Shown: positions 16,575 to 25,647 of the stretch, piece by piece
How positions within the stretch are numbered: position 1 is the first letter of the stretch
Layout: each line of letters opens with the position of its first letter
Assembly (NCBI RefSeq): GCF_001428605.1
Contig: NZ_LMID01000014.1
Coordinates: 240,247 to 304,246, forward strand
Direction: 5' to 3'
Source of the DNA: Sphingomonas sp. Root720
GTDB taxonomy: Bacteria > Pseudomonadota > Alphaproteobacteria > Sphingomonadales > Sphingomonadaceae
DNA length: 64,000 nucleotides
Notes under the pieces: model-generated
The model's input: only the letters and a program-made list of their open reading frames with translations
Databases searched by the model: none
Told to the model about the DNA's origin: nothing
Made by a program: the position numbers and the translations under genes

Positions 16575-18323
16575 ATGAACATTTCCAATCAGCTCGATCC
16601 GATCACGGTCGAGGTCATCCGCAGCTATTTCCGTTCGACCGCCAACCAGATGAGCATGGCGCTGATGCGTGCATCGTTCAGCCCCATCATCTACGAGGTC
16701 ATGGATTTCAGTCTCGGCGTCTACAACGAGGACGCTGAACTGATCGCCGAGGGCAAGGGCCTGCCCGTCTTCATGGGTACGCTCACCTTCAGCATCCGCG
16801 CGGTAATGGATTATGTCGGCAAGGAGAATGTCAGCGAAGGGGACGTTCTGCTGTGCACCTATCCCTATTGGACAGGCGCGCATTCGCAGGATGCCGTCAC
16901 GATTCGGCCGATCTTCGTCGATGGCAAGATCTTCGGTTATACCGCGGCCAAGGCCCATTGGATGGATTTGGGTGCGAAGGACATTTATGGCACCGACACG
17001 ACCGACATCTGGCAGGAAGGCCTGCAGCTCAAGGGCGTGAAGATCGTGAAGCAGGGGGTTCTCGACAGGGAACTGACGGAAATCCTGCGGGCCAATTCGC
17101 GGTTGCCCGATGCGGTGATCGGCGATCTCACGTCGCAGATCGCTGCGTGCGAACTGGGAGCCAAGCGTGTGATGGCGCTGGTCGAGAAATATGGCGCGAC
17201 GATCGTCGCCCAAGCCGCCGCCCGCATCCTCGATCATGGCGAGCAGATCGCACGGCAGGCCATTGCCGCGATGCCCGACGGCGAGTGGTCGGCCGAGGTC
17301 GCTCTCGACAATGACGGCATCTCGGACGATCCGGTGCCGATCAAGCTCAAGGTTCGGATCGAGGGCGACCAGATGGTCGTCGATCTCGACGGCACCGCTC
17401 CCCAGACCAGGGGGCCGATGAATTGTCCTTATGCTTCTTCGATGTCCGCGCTGCGGTTGGCGATGAAGATGGTGGTCGCGCCGCATTATGACGCCAATGA
17501 AGGTTTTTTTCGACCGCTGACGGTGAAGATCCCCGAAGGAACGCTGCTCAATCCGACCGTTCCTGCACCCGTATTCCTATATGGCTGGGCGACGATGGCG
17601 GTGGGGGAGGCGTTGTTTGCGGCGCTCGCGCAGGGAGCTCCCGAACGCTCGATCTCTCGCACCGGCGGAGACATCGGCGCCGTGCTCTGGTCCGGCAACG
17701 ATCCCGAGACGGGAGCTTATTTCGCCGGTGGCGGCGACGAGGCGTGCGGCGCCGGCGCGTCGATCAACCAGGATGGCGAGAATGCCCTCATCCATTTCGC
17801 GCTGGGCGAATGCCGCAACATTCCCATCGAGATCCTCGAAGAGCGTTATCCGATCGTCACCGAATCCTATGGCCTGCGCGCCAATTCGGGTGGTGCCGGC
17901 CGCTTCCGTGGCGGGCTCGGTGTCTACCGCGAATGGCGGGTGCTGGGCGATGTCAGCCTGATCACCGTGATCGAGCAGACCAAGGATGCTCCCATCGGCG
18001 TCGATGGCGGCAAGGCCGGGATGAGCAACGCCATCCTGCTCTATCCGGACACCGCCGACGAACGCCGCGAAGGCAAGCTGAGCGGCTTCATGCTGCGCGA
18101 GGGAAAGCATATGCGCGTCCTGACCGCCGGTGGCGCCGGCTGGGGCAATCCGCTTGATCGCGATCCGGCCAGCGTGCACGCCGACGTGATCGCAGGCTAT
18201 GTCACCGTTGAGGCCGCCGACGCCGATTATGGCGTACGGCTGGTCGAACGCGATGGCGCTTTCGAGGTCGACGCGGCAGCCACCGAGCAGACCCGCAAGG
18301 CGCGCAAGGCCATCGCGGCCTGA
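16575..18323 (+). CDS. hyuB: Hydantoinase B/oxoprolinase family protein, subunit B
   Basis: A 582-residue partner subunit of HyuA. Family markers include ITVEVIRSYFRSTANQM at the N-terminus, a DVLLCTYPYWTGAHSQD segment and EERYPIVTESYGLRANSGG. The C-terminal LTAGGAGWGNPLDRDP is also diagnostic. Length is normal. It is followed by a strong intrinsic terminator at 18353, so hyuAB form their own unit and the next gene is read mostly from another promoter or by read-through. Confidence 0.92.
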   Translation: MNISNQLDPITVEVIRSYFRSTANQMSMALMRASFSPIIYEVMDFSLGVYNEDAELIAEGKGLPVFMGTLTFSIRAVMDYVGKENVSEGDVLLCTYPYWTGAHSQDAVTIRPIFVDGKIFGYTAAKAHWMDLGAKDIYGTDTTDIWQEGLQLKGVKIVKQGVLDRELTEILRANSRLPDAVIGDLTSQIAACELGAKRVMALVEKYGATIVAQAAARILDHGEQIARQAIAAMPDGEWSAEVALDNDGISDDPVPIKLKVRIEGDQMVVDLDGTAPQTRGPMNCPYASSMSALRLAMKMVVAPHYDANEGFFRPLTVKIPEGTLLNPTVPAPVFLYGWATMAVGEALFAALAQGAPERSISRTGGDIGAVLWSGNDPETGAYFAGGGDEACGAGASINQDGENALIHFALGECRNIPIEILEERYPIVTESYGLRANSGGAGRFRGGLGVYREWRVLGDVSLITVIEQTKDAPIGVDGGKAGMSNAILLYPDTADERREGKLSGFMLREGKHMRVLTAGGAGWGNPLDRDPASVHADVIAGYVTVEAADADYGVRLVERDGAFEVDAAATEQTRKARKAIAA

Positions 18324-18352
18324 TCACCGGCCATCATAGTGTCTCCTACTGG

Positions 18353-18384
18353 CGAGCCCCCGGGGGCGGGGGCTCGTCTTTTTT
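18353..18384 (+). terminator. Rho-independent terminator after hyuAB
   Basis: A 9-bp perfect GC stem (CGAGCCCCC / GGGGGCTCG) with a 6-nt loop, followed by TCTTTTTT. It lies 29 bp after the hyuB stop and ends 6 bp before the next start codon. Confidence 0.9.
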
Positions 18385-18390
18385 CATGGT

Positions 18391-19356
18391 GTGACGATGA
18401 AGATTCTGGTGACACGCAAATGGCCGGCGTCGGTCGAGGCGAGCCTTGCCGAAAATTGGGATGTGACGTTCAACAGAAGCGATCGGCCCATGGACGTCAA
18501 AGCCTTGATGGCCGCCGCGCGCAACTATGACGTGATCTGTCCTACCGTGACCGATCGGATCGGGGCCGACATCCTCGAACAACCGAACCGGCGCGTCCGA
18601 TTGCTGTGCAATTATGGCGCTGGCTTCGAACATATCGATCTCGATGCCTGCCAGCGCGCGGGTGTCTCCGTCAGCAACACCCCCGATGTCCTGACCGACG
18701 CAACTGCCGAACTGGCGATCCTGCTGATGCTGATGGTCGCGCGCCGGGCGGGGGAAGGCGAGCGCGAACTTCGCGCGGGGCAATGGAGCGGTTGGCGTCC
18801 GACCCATCTCCTGTCAAGCCAAATGACGGGCAAAACGCTGGGGCTGATCGGCTTCGGCAGGATCGCCCAACGGACCGCCGCGTTCGCGCGCGGTTTCGGC
18901 ATGACCATCCTCTACCATTCGCGGTCGCAGGCACCTGCGGCGCTCGAGCAGCAGCTTTCCGCCATATACTGTGGCGATCTCGCCGACCTTCTCGAACGTT
19001 CGGATTTCGTATCGCTGCATTGTCCGGGTGGGCCGGCGACCGACGGACTGATGAACGGTCAGCGGCTCGGGCAGATGCGATCGACCGCATTTCTCGTCAA
19101 TACGGCACGCGGAAGCATCATCGACGATATCGCGCTGGCAACCGCACTGCATGACGGCGCCATCGCCGGGGCGGCACTCGATGTCTTTCGAGGAGAACCG
19201 CAGATTTCGGACGCATTGCTCGATGCTCCCAATCTGGTCATGCTGCCGCATCTCGGGAGCGCCACGACGGAGACCAGAACCGCCATGGGCCTACGCGCGC
19301 TCGCAAATCTACAGCGTTGGGCTAACGGTCAGGATCTCCTCGACCGTGTCGCCTGA
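18391..19356 (+). CDS. D-2-hydroxyacid dehydrogenase (glyoxylate/hydroxypyruvate reductase-like)
   Basis: A 321-residue NAD(P)H-dependent dehydrogenase that should interconvert 2-keto acids and D-2-hydroxy acids. The nucleotide loop GFGRIAQ lies at 154-160. The catalytic triad is Arg240 (NTARGSIID), Glu269 (FRGEP) and His287 (LPHLGSAT). It overlaps the downstream D-glycerate 3-kinase by 11 bases. That pairing points to hydroxypyruvate or glyoxylate reduction, giving D-glycerate for the kinase. The start may be ATG 18391 or 18397. Confidence 0.9.
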   Translation: MTMKILVTRKWPASVEASLAENWDVTFNRSDRPMDVKALMAAARNYDVICPTVTDRIGADILEQPNRRVRLLCNYGAGFEHIDLDACQRAGVSVSNTPDVLTDATAELAILLMLMVARRAGEGERELRAGQWSGWRPTHLLSSQMTGKTLGLIGFGRIAQRTAAFARGFGMTILYHSRSQAPAALEQQLSAIYCGDLADLLERSDFVSLHCPGGPATDGLMNGQRLGQMRSTAFLVNTARGSIIDDIALATALHDGAIAGAALDVFRGEPQISDALLDAPNLVMLPHLGSATTETRTAMGLRALANLQRWANGQDLLDRVA

Positions 19357-20305
19357 CAGTGCGGCGGCCGGTTCGCCGCCAGATCTTTCGGCCCTGTTCG
19401 ATCGGGAAGGAATAGCCTTTGGTCCGCGCGTCGAACTCGTCCGGCTATATGATCTGATCGCCGACAGCATCGCCGACCGACATGGGGCGACCGGTAAACC
19501 GCTCCTTGTTGGCTTGTGCGGATCCCAAGGGAGCGGCAAGTCGACCATGGCGCTGATGCTGCGCGCGGTGATGGCATGGCGGCATGGCCTGTCGATGGCT
19601 ATCCTCTCGATCGACGATGTCTATCTCACCCGGGTCGAGCGTCAGCTGGTGGGCGAGCGGGTTCACCCCCTATTGCAGACCCGAGGCGTCCCGGGCACGC
19701 ATGATATCCAGCTCGCGGGGCGCGTCATCGAGCAACTGTTGCAGGCCGGGCCGAAAGCACTTACGGCACTTCCCGCCTTCGACAAGGCGCGGGACGATCG
19801 GGCTCCGGCGGGGCAATGGCCGATGGTCCGGGGCCGCCCGGACATCATCCTGTTCGAAGGCTGGTGCGTAGGCGCCCGTCCGCAGGACGGGGCATCGCTC
19901 GCGAAACCGGTCAACGCGATGGAACGCGCGCAGGACGCGGACGGACGCTGGCGAGCGTTCGTCAACGAACAATTGAGTGGGCCATATCGGGAGTTGTTCG
20001 ATCGCCTCGACATGCTGATCATGCTCAAGGCTCCCGCGTTCGAAAGCGTGTTCGGATGGCGGCGCGAACAGGAGCGGAAGCTGGCTGCCACCATCGGAGA
20101 GGACCGCGGTGAAGGCCGGGGACGTCATGTCATGGATGACGCCGAACTGCGGGCATTCATCAGCCATTATGAGCGTCTGACCCGCCACATCTTGGCCGAA
20201 ATGCCCGACCGTGCGGATCTGGTCGTCGCACTGAACGACGACCGCTCTGTAGCCGGCCTAGCCGCTAGGCAGTCGGACCGATATGGGGCTTCCTCACGGT
20301 CATGA
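19346..20305 (+). CDS. D-glycerate 3-kinase (GLYK-type P-loop kinase)
   Basis: Phosphorylates D-glycerate to 3-phosphoglycerate. The 319-residue protein has a P-loop GSQGSGKST at 59-67, then LSIDDVYLTR near 87-96, RGVPGTHD at 113-120, a PAFDKARDDRAP segment and FEGWCVGARP. These are the signatures of the plant-type GLYK family, not of bacterial GarK/GlxK. I chose the GTG at 19346, which overlaps the dehydrogenase stop; the longer open frame from 19151 is only the dehydrogenase read out of frame. It completes a two-enzyme route from hydroxypyruvate to central metabolism. Confidence 0.9.
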   Translation: MSPDSAAAGSPPDLSALFDREGIAFGPRVELVRLYDLIADSIADRHGATGKPLLVGLCGSQGSGKSTMALMLRAVMAWRHGLSMAILSIDDVYLTRVERQLVGERVHPLLQTRGVPGTHDIQLAGRVIEQLLQAGPKALTALPAFDKARDDRAPAGQWPMVRGRPDIILFEGWCVGARPQDGASLAKPVNAMERAQDADGRWRAFVNEQLSGPYRELFDRLDMLIMLKAPAFESVFGWRREQERKLAATIGEDRGEGRGRHVMDDAELRAFISHYERLTRHILAEMPDRADLVVALNDDRSVAGLAARQSDRYGASSRS

Positions 20306-20348
20306 TGAAACCTGCTGTCGCCGGGTCAGGACGTCGGCTGACAGCCGC

Positions 20349-22928
20349 TCAGGCGCGCGGGCTCGATCGTGTCCGCGCATGCGCAATGGCCTGCGAGCGA
20401 CGGGATACGTCGAGCTTCTGGTACAGGACCTTGCGGTAGGACTTCACCGTGCCTTCCGCGAGATCGAGCCGGTTGGCGATCTCCTTGTTGGACAGCCCAT
20501 CGGACAGAAGCGTGAGGATTTGGGCCTGCCGCGGGCTGAGCGCCTTTCCGCCGGCCGCGTCGGAAGGTTTCGCATGCGCCAGGCGTTCGATCAGCAGTCC
20601 CGCAAGACGGTGTACGTCATAGAGCAAGTCGGGCACCGTCAGGCAGAGTTTCAGCGTCTTTTCGAGCTGCGGAAACTCAAGGAGCGGGCTGATATATCCG
20701 CGCTTCTCGACATAGAAATGGATGGTGCGAATGGCGGTGGCGATCTCGTCGGCCGGGCGCTCCAGCCCCTGGAGGGCCATCAGCCTAAGGCAGATGATCC
20801 TGACATAACAGGGCACATTCTGCGTGCTTCCGAGATCGGCCAGATAATTGTCGAGCCTGCGCAAGCCAAGTTCGAGCTCGCCCTGGGCGATGTTGAAGGC
20901 GCAGGAGGCGAGGATCTGGGTGACCGTGAGATAGTCGCGCCATCGATCGGCCAACAACTCGTCGGCATCGGGGGGAAAGAAATCCCGGGCATGAAGGGCG
21001 ACGGCTTCGTCGACGCGGTCGGTGCAGGACAGCAGATAGAGCGCACGGCATTGCGCGAGCTGCGAAAGGCGTTCGAAGCCAAGCTGCGTCCCAAGCTCCT
21101 CCGCCGCCATCATGATGTCGAGGGCTCGCTCATATTCTTGTCGCTGGATCGCTGTGTTCGCGGCCGTGAAAAAGCCCGCCAGCCCGACTTCGAGCCAGCC
21201 TTCGCTTTCGAGAACATGGGCCAGAGGGCGATCCAGCAGCGCCTCCGCGCTCGTCAGATCCCCTTCCTCATAGCGCATCACGGCGGAGATGATCGCGGCG
21301 ACGTCGTGTACCGAGTCCCCGCCGGCAAAAAGCTTTGCCACATGGCCGGTCATTCGCTCGGTCAGTTGGATCGCGCTTTGCAGATTGCCGAGCCGATATT
21401 CCGCGAGCGCGGTGAGCGCAAAGATATAGGTGGCGACGTAAGGCGCCTTGTAATGATCGCACAGCACAAGGCCGCGCAGGCCGCTTTCCCGGCATTTCTG
21501 ATATTGACCCAAGCGGTACAGGGCGTCGGATAGGACGCCTGCCGCGATCGCGTATAGAACGGGCGACGCGCTCAGATCCTGAAATTGCAGCGCCTCTAGC
21601 TCGGCCAGATCCTCGGCGGGAATGACCTCGTCCGCGAATATCGCGATGCGTACCTGGTTGATGCAAAGGTCAGCGCGCCAGAGCCTGTCATCTTTTGGTG
21701 TTGGTCCGGCAGCGATCTGGTTGATGAGCCAACGCGCATCCAGGGTTCGATTGGTGCGAGCAAGATGGACCGCCTTGGCTAGGTGAAGCTGCGGAAATCC
21801 CCCGAAATCTTCGTCGACCTGAAGTTCGAAATCCTCGAACAGATGCGGTCCGAAGCGCACGTCCAATATCCATCCGCCAAGGCCTTCAAGAACCGACCGT
21901 CGCATGTCGCGCGGCAGCCGCCGGATGAGACGTCGGCAGTCCTCCCAACGGTCGCCGTCGATCATCTGTTTCGCCGCGGCGCGCACCTCGCGGAGAAAGC
22001 CCTCTCCATCGCGCCGATGAAAACGTTCGAACAATATGTCGCGGAATGGCTGGCGTAGGCCAAGCCTGCCGCGCTCGTCGCTGTCCGAGTCAAGCATTCC
22101 CAGGTCGTTGAGGTAGCACACTTGGTCTACCATCTTCTCATCGGGCGCATCGATTTGGACGGGGCCGATCGCCATCAACTCGGCCAGTCGCCAGCCCGCC
22201 CGATCGAAGCCGGGGCCGAGCAACTGTTCGAGATGACGTTCGACCCTGGCCGCGACTTGAACGGCGAGTAGCGGGCCCGACAAATTAGGGGCGCGGGCGG
22301 CAACGGCGCAGATGATCGCGCAACCGGCCGGCCAGCCGTGCATCTGCGCAAAGAGTGTCTCCTGCGCAGCGAACATCGGGACCTGCCGGGACAGTTGGGC
22401 GACCTCATCGTCGGTCAGGCGAAGAAAGTCCTCAGAAAGCCTGATGACCGCAGGCGAGGTCGCGCCGGGCGAGGTAGGGTCCTTGCCGGTGCAACGGCCA
22501 GCGGCGATCAGCTTCGATCCCGGCAGAAGGCCGTCGGCGATCTCCCCGATGACGGCATCAACGGCCGGTGAGCGGACGCGGTGATAGTCGTCGAGCAGCA
22601 GATAGCACGGAAATGCTCCGGACCCGCTATTCAGGGTGGCGAGCCGTTTCTCGATGATCTTCCGGACATTGGCCTCGCCGATGTCGGCCGGCGTGAAGGT
22701 GATGAGGGCATGCGGTAGCCCTGTTTTGACGCACTGCTCCGCTATTTGGCGCAGAAGGATGGTTTTGCCGAAGCCCACGCCGGCGGAAAGGATGGAAACG
22801 GCCGGAGTCTCGGCCGCCATCAAGCGGTCGATCAGGCCCTGTCTGCGGATCTCATAGAGCAAGCCATCCCCTTCCTGATCGGCGAGAACCGGATGGCCGT
22901 CCGAACGTTTGGGTGATGAAAAATCCAT
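20349..22928 (-). CDS. MalT/LAL-type LuxR-family transcriptional activator
   Basis: An 859-residue large ATP-binding LuxR regulator. The P-loop GVGFGKT is at 50-56 with a STAND-type NTPase region after it (LLLDDYHRV resembles Walker B). A long alpha-helical TPR-like middle follows, then a C-terminal LuxR helix-turn-helix (LSPRQAQILTLLSDGLSNKEIANRL, about 797-859). It resembles MalT in architecture and would be activated by an inducer sensed by the helical region. It is the last gene after GST-nitroreductase-trxB on the minus strand, 89 bp from trxB. MalT binds short G-rich sites, so the G-rich dyads of this island are candidate targets. Confidence 0.93.
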   Translation of the reverse strand: MDFSSPKRSDGHPVLADQEGDGLLYEIRRQGLIDRLMAAETPAVSILSAGVGFGKTILLRQIAEQCVKTGLPHALITFTPADIGEANVRKIIEKRLATLNSGSGAFPCYLLLDDYHRVRSPAVDAVIGEIADGLLPGSKLIAAGRCTGKDPTSPGATSPAVIRLSEDFLRLTDDEVAQLSRQVPMFAAQETLFAQMHGWPAGCAIICAVAARAPNLSGPLLAVQVAARVERHLEQLLGPGFDRAGWRLAELMAIGPVQIDAPDEKMVDQVCYLNDLGMLDSDSDERGRLGLRQPFRDILFERFHRRDGEGFLREVRAAAKQMIDGDRWEDCRRLIRRLPRDMRRSVLEGLGGWILDVRFGPHLFEDFELQVDEDFGGFPQLHLAKAVHLARTNRTLDARWLINQIAAGPTPKDDRLWRADLCINQVRIAIFADEVIPAEDLAELEALQFQDLSASPVLYAIAAGVLSDALYRLGQYQKCRESGLRGLVLCDHYKAPYVATYIFALTALAEYRLGNLQSAIQLTERMTGHVAKLFAGGDSVHDVAAIISAVMRYEEGDLTSAEALLDRPLAHVLESEGWLEVGLAGFFTAANTAIQRQEYERALDIMMAAEELGTQLGFERLSQLAQCRALYLLSCTDRVDEAVALHARDFFPPDADELLADRWRDYLTVTQILASCAFNIAQGELELGLRRLDNYLADLGSTQNVPCYVRIICLRLMALQGLERPADEIATAIRTIHFYVEKRGYISPLLEFPQLEKTLKLCLTVPDLLYDVHRLAGLLIERLAHAKPSDAAGGKALSPRQAQILTLLSDGLSNKEIANRLDLAEGTVKSYRKVLYQKLDVSRRSQAIAHARTRSSPRA

Positions 22929-23017
22929 GGCCGTGTCGCCGACTCCCTTGACGAAGCCAAGTCAAAAGGCTGTCATACAATTGCTCGTGGATCAACGATA
23001 TAACTGGATATTTCATC

Positions 23018-23998
23018 TCAACTTGCCGCTGAGGCCAGTGTCCTGACGTGGCCATTGGAAAGTGGTTGCTGTTCCTGCAGAAAGCGTTGCGCATCCAGCG
23101 CCGCCATGCATCCGGTTCCCGCTGCGGTAATCGCCTGGCGATAGATTTTGTCCATCACGTCGCCGCAGGCGAAAATGCCGGGTATATCGGTGCGGGTGGA
23201 GCCGGGGGGGACGAGGATATAGCCGTCTTCGTCGAGCGCGATCTTGCCGCGCATGATATCGGTCGCGGGCTTGTGGCCGATGGCGACGAAGCATCCTTCG
23301 GCGTCGAAGCGACTCATCTCGCCGGTGCGGGTGTCGCGAAGCTGGAGCCCCTGGAGACCATCCTCCTCATGGCCAAGGAACTCGGCGACCTCCTTGTCCC
23401 ATATCACCCTGATGGATGGATGGAGGAAGAGGCGTTCCTGAAGGATCTTCTCGGCGCGCAGCGTATCGCGACGGTGAATCAGGGTTACGTCGTTCGAATG
23501 ATTGGTGAGATAGAGCGCTTCCTCGACCGCGGTGTTGCCCCCGCCGATGACGGCAACCTTGCGGCCGCGAAAGAAATAGCCGTCGCATGTCGCGCAGGCT
23601 GAGACCCCCAGTCCCTTGAGCGCCTCCTCGCTTTCCAGGCCGAGCCATCTCGCCTGGGCGCCGGTCGCGATGACAAGGGTGTCCGCCAGATAGAGCTCGC
23701 CGCTTTCCGATGTGAGGCGGAATGGGCGGGTGGCGACGTCGATGTCGACGATGCTGTCATATTGCAGCCGTGCTCCGACATGCACCGCCTGTGCCTGCAT
23801 TTCCTGCATCAGCCACGGTCCTTGTATTGCTTCGCGGAAGCCGGGATAGTTTTCGACGTCGGTGGTGGTGGTCAGTTGCCCTCCGGGCTGTCGCCCCTGA
23901 ACGACGATCGGAGACAGTCCGGCCCTCGCCGCATAGATGGCGCAGGACAAGCCGGCCGGACCGGAGCCCAGGACGAGAAGTGGTGTGGATTGGGTCAT
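23018..23998 (-). CDS. trxB: Thioredoxin reductase
   Basis: A 326-residue NADPH:thioredoxin oxidoreductase. FAD-binding GSGPAG at 11-16, redox disulfide CATC at 135-138 and NADPH loop GGGNTA at 152-157 are all present, with C-terminal GVFACGDV-type motif (GIFACGDVMD). Length is normal. It lies 25 bp after the nitroreductase on the same strand. With the thioredoxin at 27572 it forms a complete reductant-supply pair embedded in a catabolic island, probably separate from the housekeeping TrxB. Confidence 0.94.
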   Translation of the reverse strand: MTQSTPLLVLGSGPAGLSCAIYAARAGLSPIVVQGRQPGGQLTTTTDVENYPGFREAIQGPWLMQEMQAQAVHVGARLQYDSIVDIDVATRPFRLTSESGELYLADTLVIATGAQARWLGLESEEALKGLGVSACATCDGYFFRGRKVAVIGGGNTAVEEALYLTNHSNDVTLIHRRDTLRAEKILQERLFLHPSIRVIWDKEVAEFLGHEEDGLQGLQLRDTRTGEMSRFDAEGCFVAIGHKPATDIMRGKIALDEDGYILVPPGSTRTDIPGIFACGDVMDKIYRQAITAAGTGCMAALDAQRFLQEQQPLSNGHVRTLASAAS

Positions 23999-24023
23999 TC
24001 TGACTGATCCGATGAGCGTGCGG

Positions 24024-24743
24024 TCAGAAGCCGCGCATGTCGCAATAATCGTCGAACGGCACGCGCGGCATGTGCAATGTGGCCAGCGGATGCCCCTCTT
24101 GCTTGTAGCCTAGAGCGAGGCCCGAGAAGAGGATGTAATCGTCGGGATAGCCGATCACGGACCGCACCGTATCCGGAATGACCGCCCAGGCCTCCATGGC
24201 GCAGCTGTCGATGCCGCGCTCCTGCGCCAGCAGCATCAGCGTTTGCAGATACATGCCCGCATCGGCCCATTGCGGATAGCCCATGTCGCGGTGGAGGCAC
24301 AGGAAGATACCGACTGGCGCGCCGAACAGGTTCATGTTGCCGGCCCACATGCGGCGGCGGCCCTCGACGTCCTCGCGAGCGATCCCGACCGAGCCGTAGA
24401 TGAGCTCACCGCAGGAAAATACGCGCTGGCGATATTTGGTCAGTTCCTCCGGCGGCCACATCCGATATTCCTCTGGTTCCGCTCCTTCGCCCAACATGCG
24501 ATCGACGCCCAGGCTTTTCAGCCGGGCCATTTCGGCTCCGGCGAGAGCGTAGAGTCGCCAGGGCTGGAGGTTACCGCCGGACGGGCTGCGCGCGGCCAGT
24601 TCGAGAATTTCGCGGATCGTGTCCGCCGGCAGGGGATCGGGACGAAAGGCGCGTACCGATCGCCGGGCAAGCACGGCCTCGGTGACGCTCAGGCGTGGCA
24701 TATGGCCGGCCTGGGCAATAGGTTGCGGGGCGATCGATGGCAT
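24024..24743 (-). CDS. Nitroreductase-family FMN oxidoreductase
   Basis: A 239-residue nitroreductase-fold flavoprotein. The FMN-contacting LARRSVRAFRPDPLP segment near 27-41 and the SPSGGNLQPW motif near 74-83 are clear, and the GLALGYKQEGHPL C-terminal part is typical. Members reduce nitro groups, quinones or enones with NAD(P)H; some act in dehalogenation. It is 28 bp after the GST gene and 25 bp before trxB, so the three are probably co-transcribed. The native substrate is unknown. Confidence 0.9.
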   Translation of the reverse strand: MPSIAPQPIAQAGHMPRLSVTEAVLARRSVRAFRPDPLPADTIREILELAARSPSGGNLQPWRLYALAGAEMARLKSLGVDRMLGEGAEPEEYRMWPPEELTKYRQRVFSCGELIYGSVGIAREDVEGRRRMWAGNMNLFGAPVGIFLCLHRDMGYPQWADAGMYLQTLMLLAQERGIDSCAMEAWAVIPDTVRSVIGYPDDYILFSGLALGYKQEGHPLATLHMPRVPFDDYCDMRGF

Positions 24744-24771
24744 GTGTTAAGCCTTGTCTGGTGGGTGGCGT

Positions 24772-25518
24772 TTAGGCAGTGGCGGGCTTCTTGGCGCCCC
24801 ACGCGCCCCAGGCGGCGGGCTCACCGGTCCCCCGCCACCAATAGGGTTTGTCGGGATCCAGTTCGGTCTCGTCGCTTTCGCGCAGACCGTCGTCTCGTAA
24901 GGGACAGTCGGCGCTGGGCCGCCCGGAGAATACCTCGAACCAGCGTTTCAGTTTCGGGAACTCGTCGGTCAGGAAATAGTCGGCGTAGTTGGCCGCGTTA
25001 TGGTGCGGCAGCGGATACATCGCACAGTCGACCAGCGTGATCCGATCACCCATCAGAAACGGGCCGTCCTCGTCGGCCAGCATTTCGATATATTCGAGCG
25101 AGCGGTGAAAGCTCGGTCGGGTCCATTCGGACACCAGCGGTTCCTGCTTCAGCGCACGAGCCCATTGCGGCAGGATGTTGGCATAGACCGGCCCCGCGCG
25201 AAGATTGAGGTCGGCGATATGGTTCAGCAGGATTCGCATCCGCGCGCGCTGCTCGGGCGTCCGGCCGATGAAGCTCGGTTCCGGATAAAGCTCCTCGAGA
25301 TATTCCATGATGGCGTAGGAGTCGGTCAGGCAACTGCCGCTATCGAGTTCCAGCACGGGCAAGGTTCCGGTCGGGTTCCTCGCCAGCATGTCCGACGCGC
25401 GATTCTGTCCGGTCGCATAATCGACCGGGACGATCTCGACGTCGTCGATCCCCTTTTCGCGCATGTAGATGGTAACCCGGCGGGGGAAGGGACCCCAGGA
25501 AAGATCGTAGAATTTCAT
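24772..25518 (-). CDS. Glutathione S-transferase family protein
   Basis: A 248-residue GST. The N-terminal thioredoxin-fold domain includes NPTGTLPVLELD and the DSYAIMEYLEELYP stretch for glutathione binding; an all-helical C-terminal domain follows, with GDRITLVDCAMYP. I chose the ATG at 25518 (MKFYDLSWGPF) over one 32 codons upstream. It is the first gene of the GST-nitroreductase-trxB-luxR unit. Site D of the G-rich motif lies about 90 bp upstream. Possible roles are thiol conjugation, thiolytic ring opening or isomerisation. Confidence 0.88.
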   Translation of the reverse strand: MKFYDLSWGPFPRRVTIYMREKGIDDVEIVPVDYATGQNRASDMLARNPTGTLPVLELDSGSCLTDSYAIMEYLEELYPEPSFIGRTPEQRARMRILLNHIADLNLRAGPVYANILPQWARALKQEPLVSEWTRPSFHRSLEYIEMLADEDGPFLMGDRITLVDCAMYPLPHHNAANYADYFLTDEFPKLKRWFEVFSGRPSADCPLRDDGLRESDETELDPDKPYWWRGTGEPAAWGAWGAKKPATA

Positions 25519-25605
25519 GCCACGGCTTCCATGATGAAGGTGGATCCGACTGCTGGCGATGGCATCGGGAGGACTGAGCCTATGGTCGGTGGTATCCCGC
25601 TTCCA

Positions 25606-25647
25606 CCCCTCCAATGGGGGGCAGCGGCCCTACTCCCACATCGTTAG
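25606..25647. promoter_or_regulatory. G-rich island motif, site D (before GST)
   Basis: The plus strand reads CCTCCAATGGGGGGCAG; the minus strand to its right reads a degenerate CCTAACGATGTGGGAGTAG, giving a head-to-head pair. It lies upstream of the GST unit and touches the stop codon of the neighbouring DadA-like gene. Confidence 0.5.
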
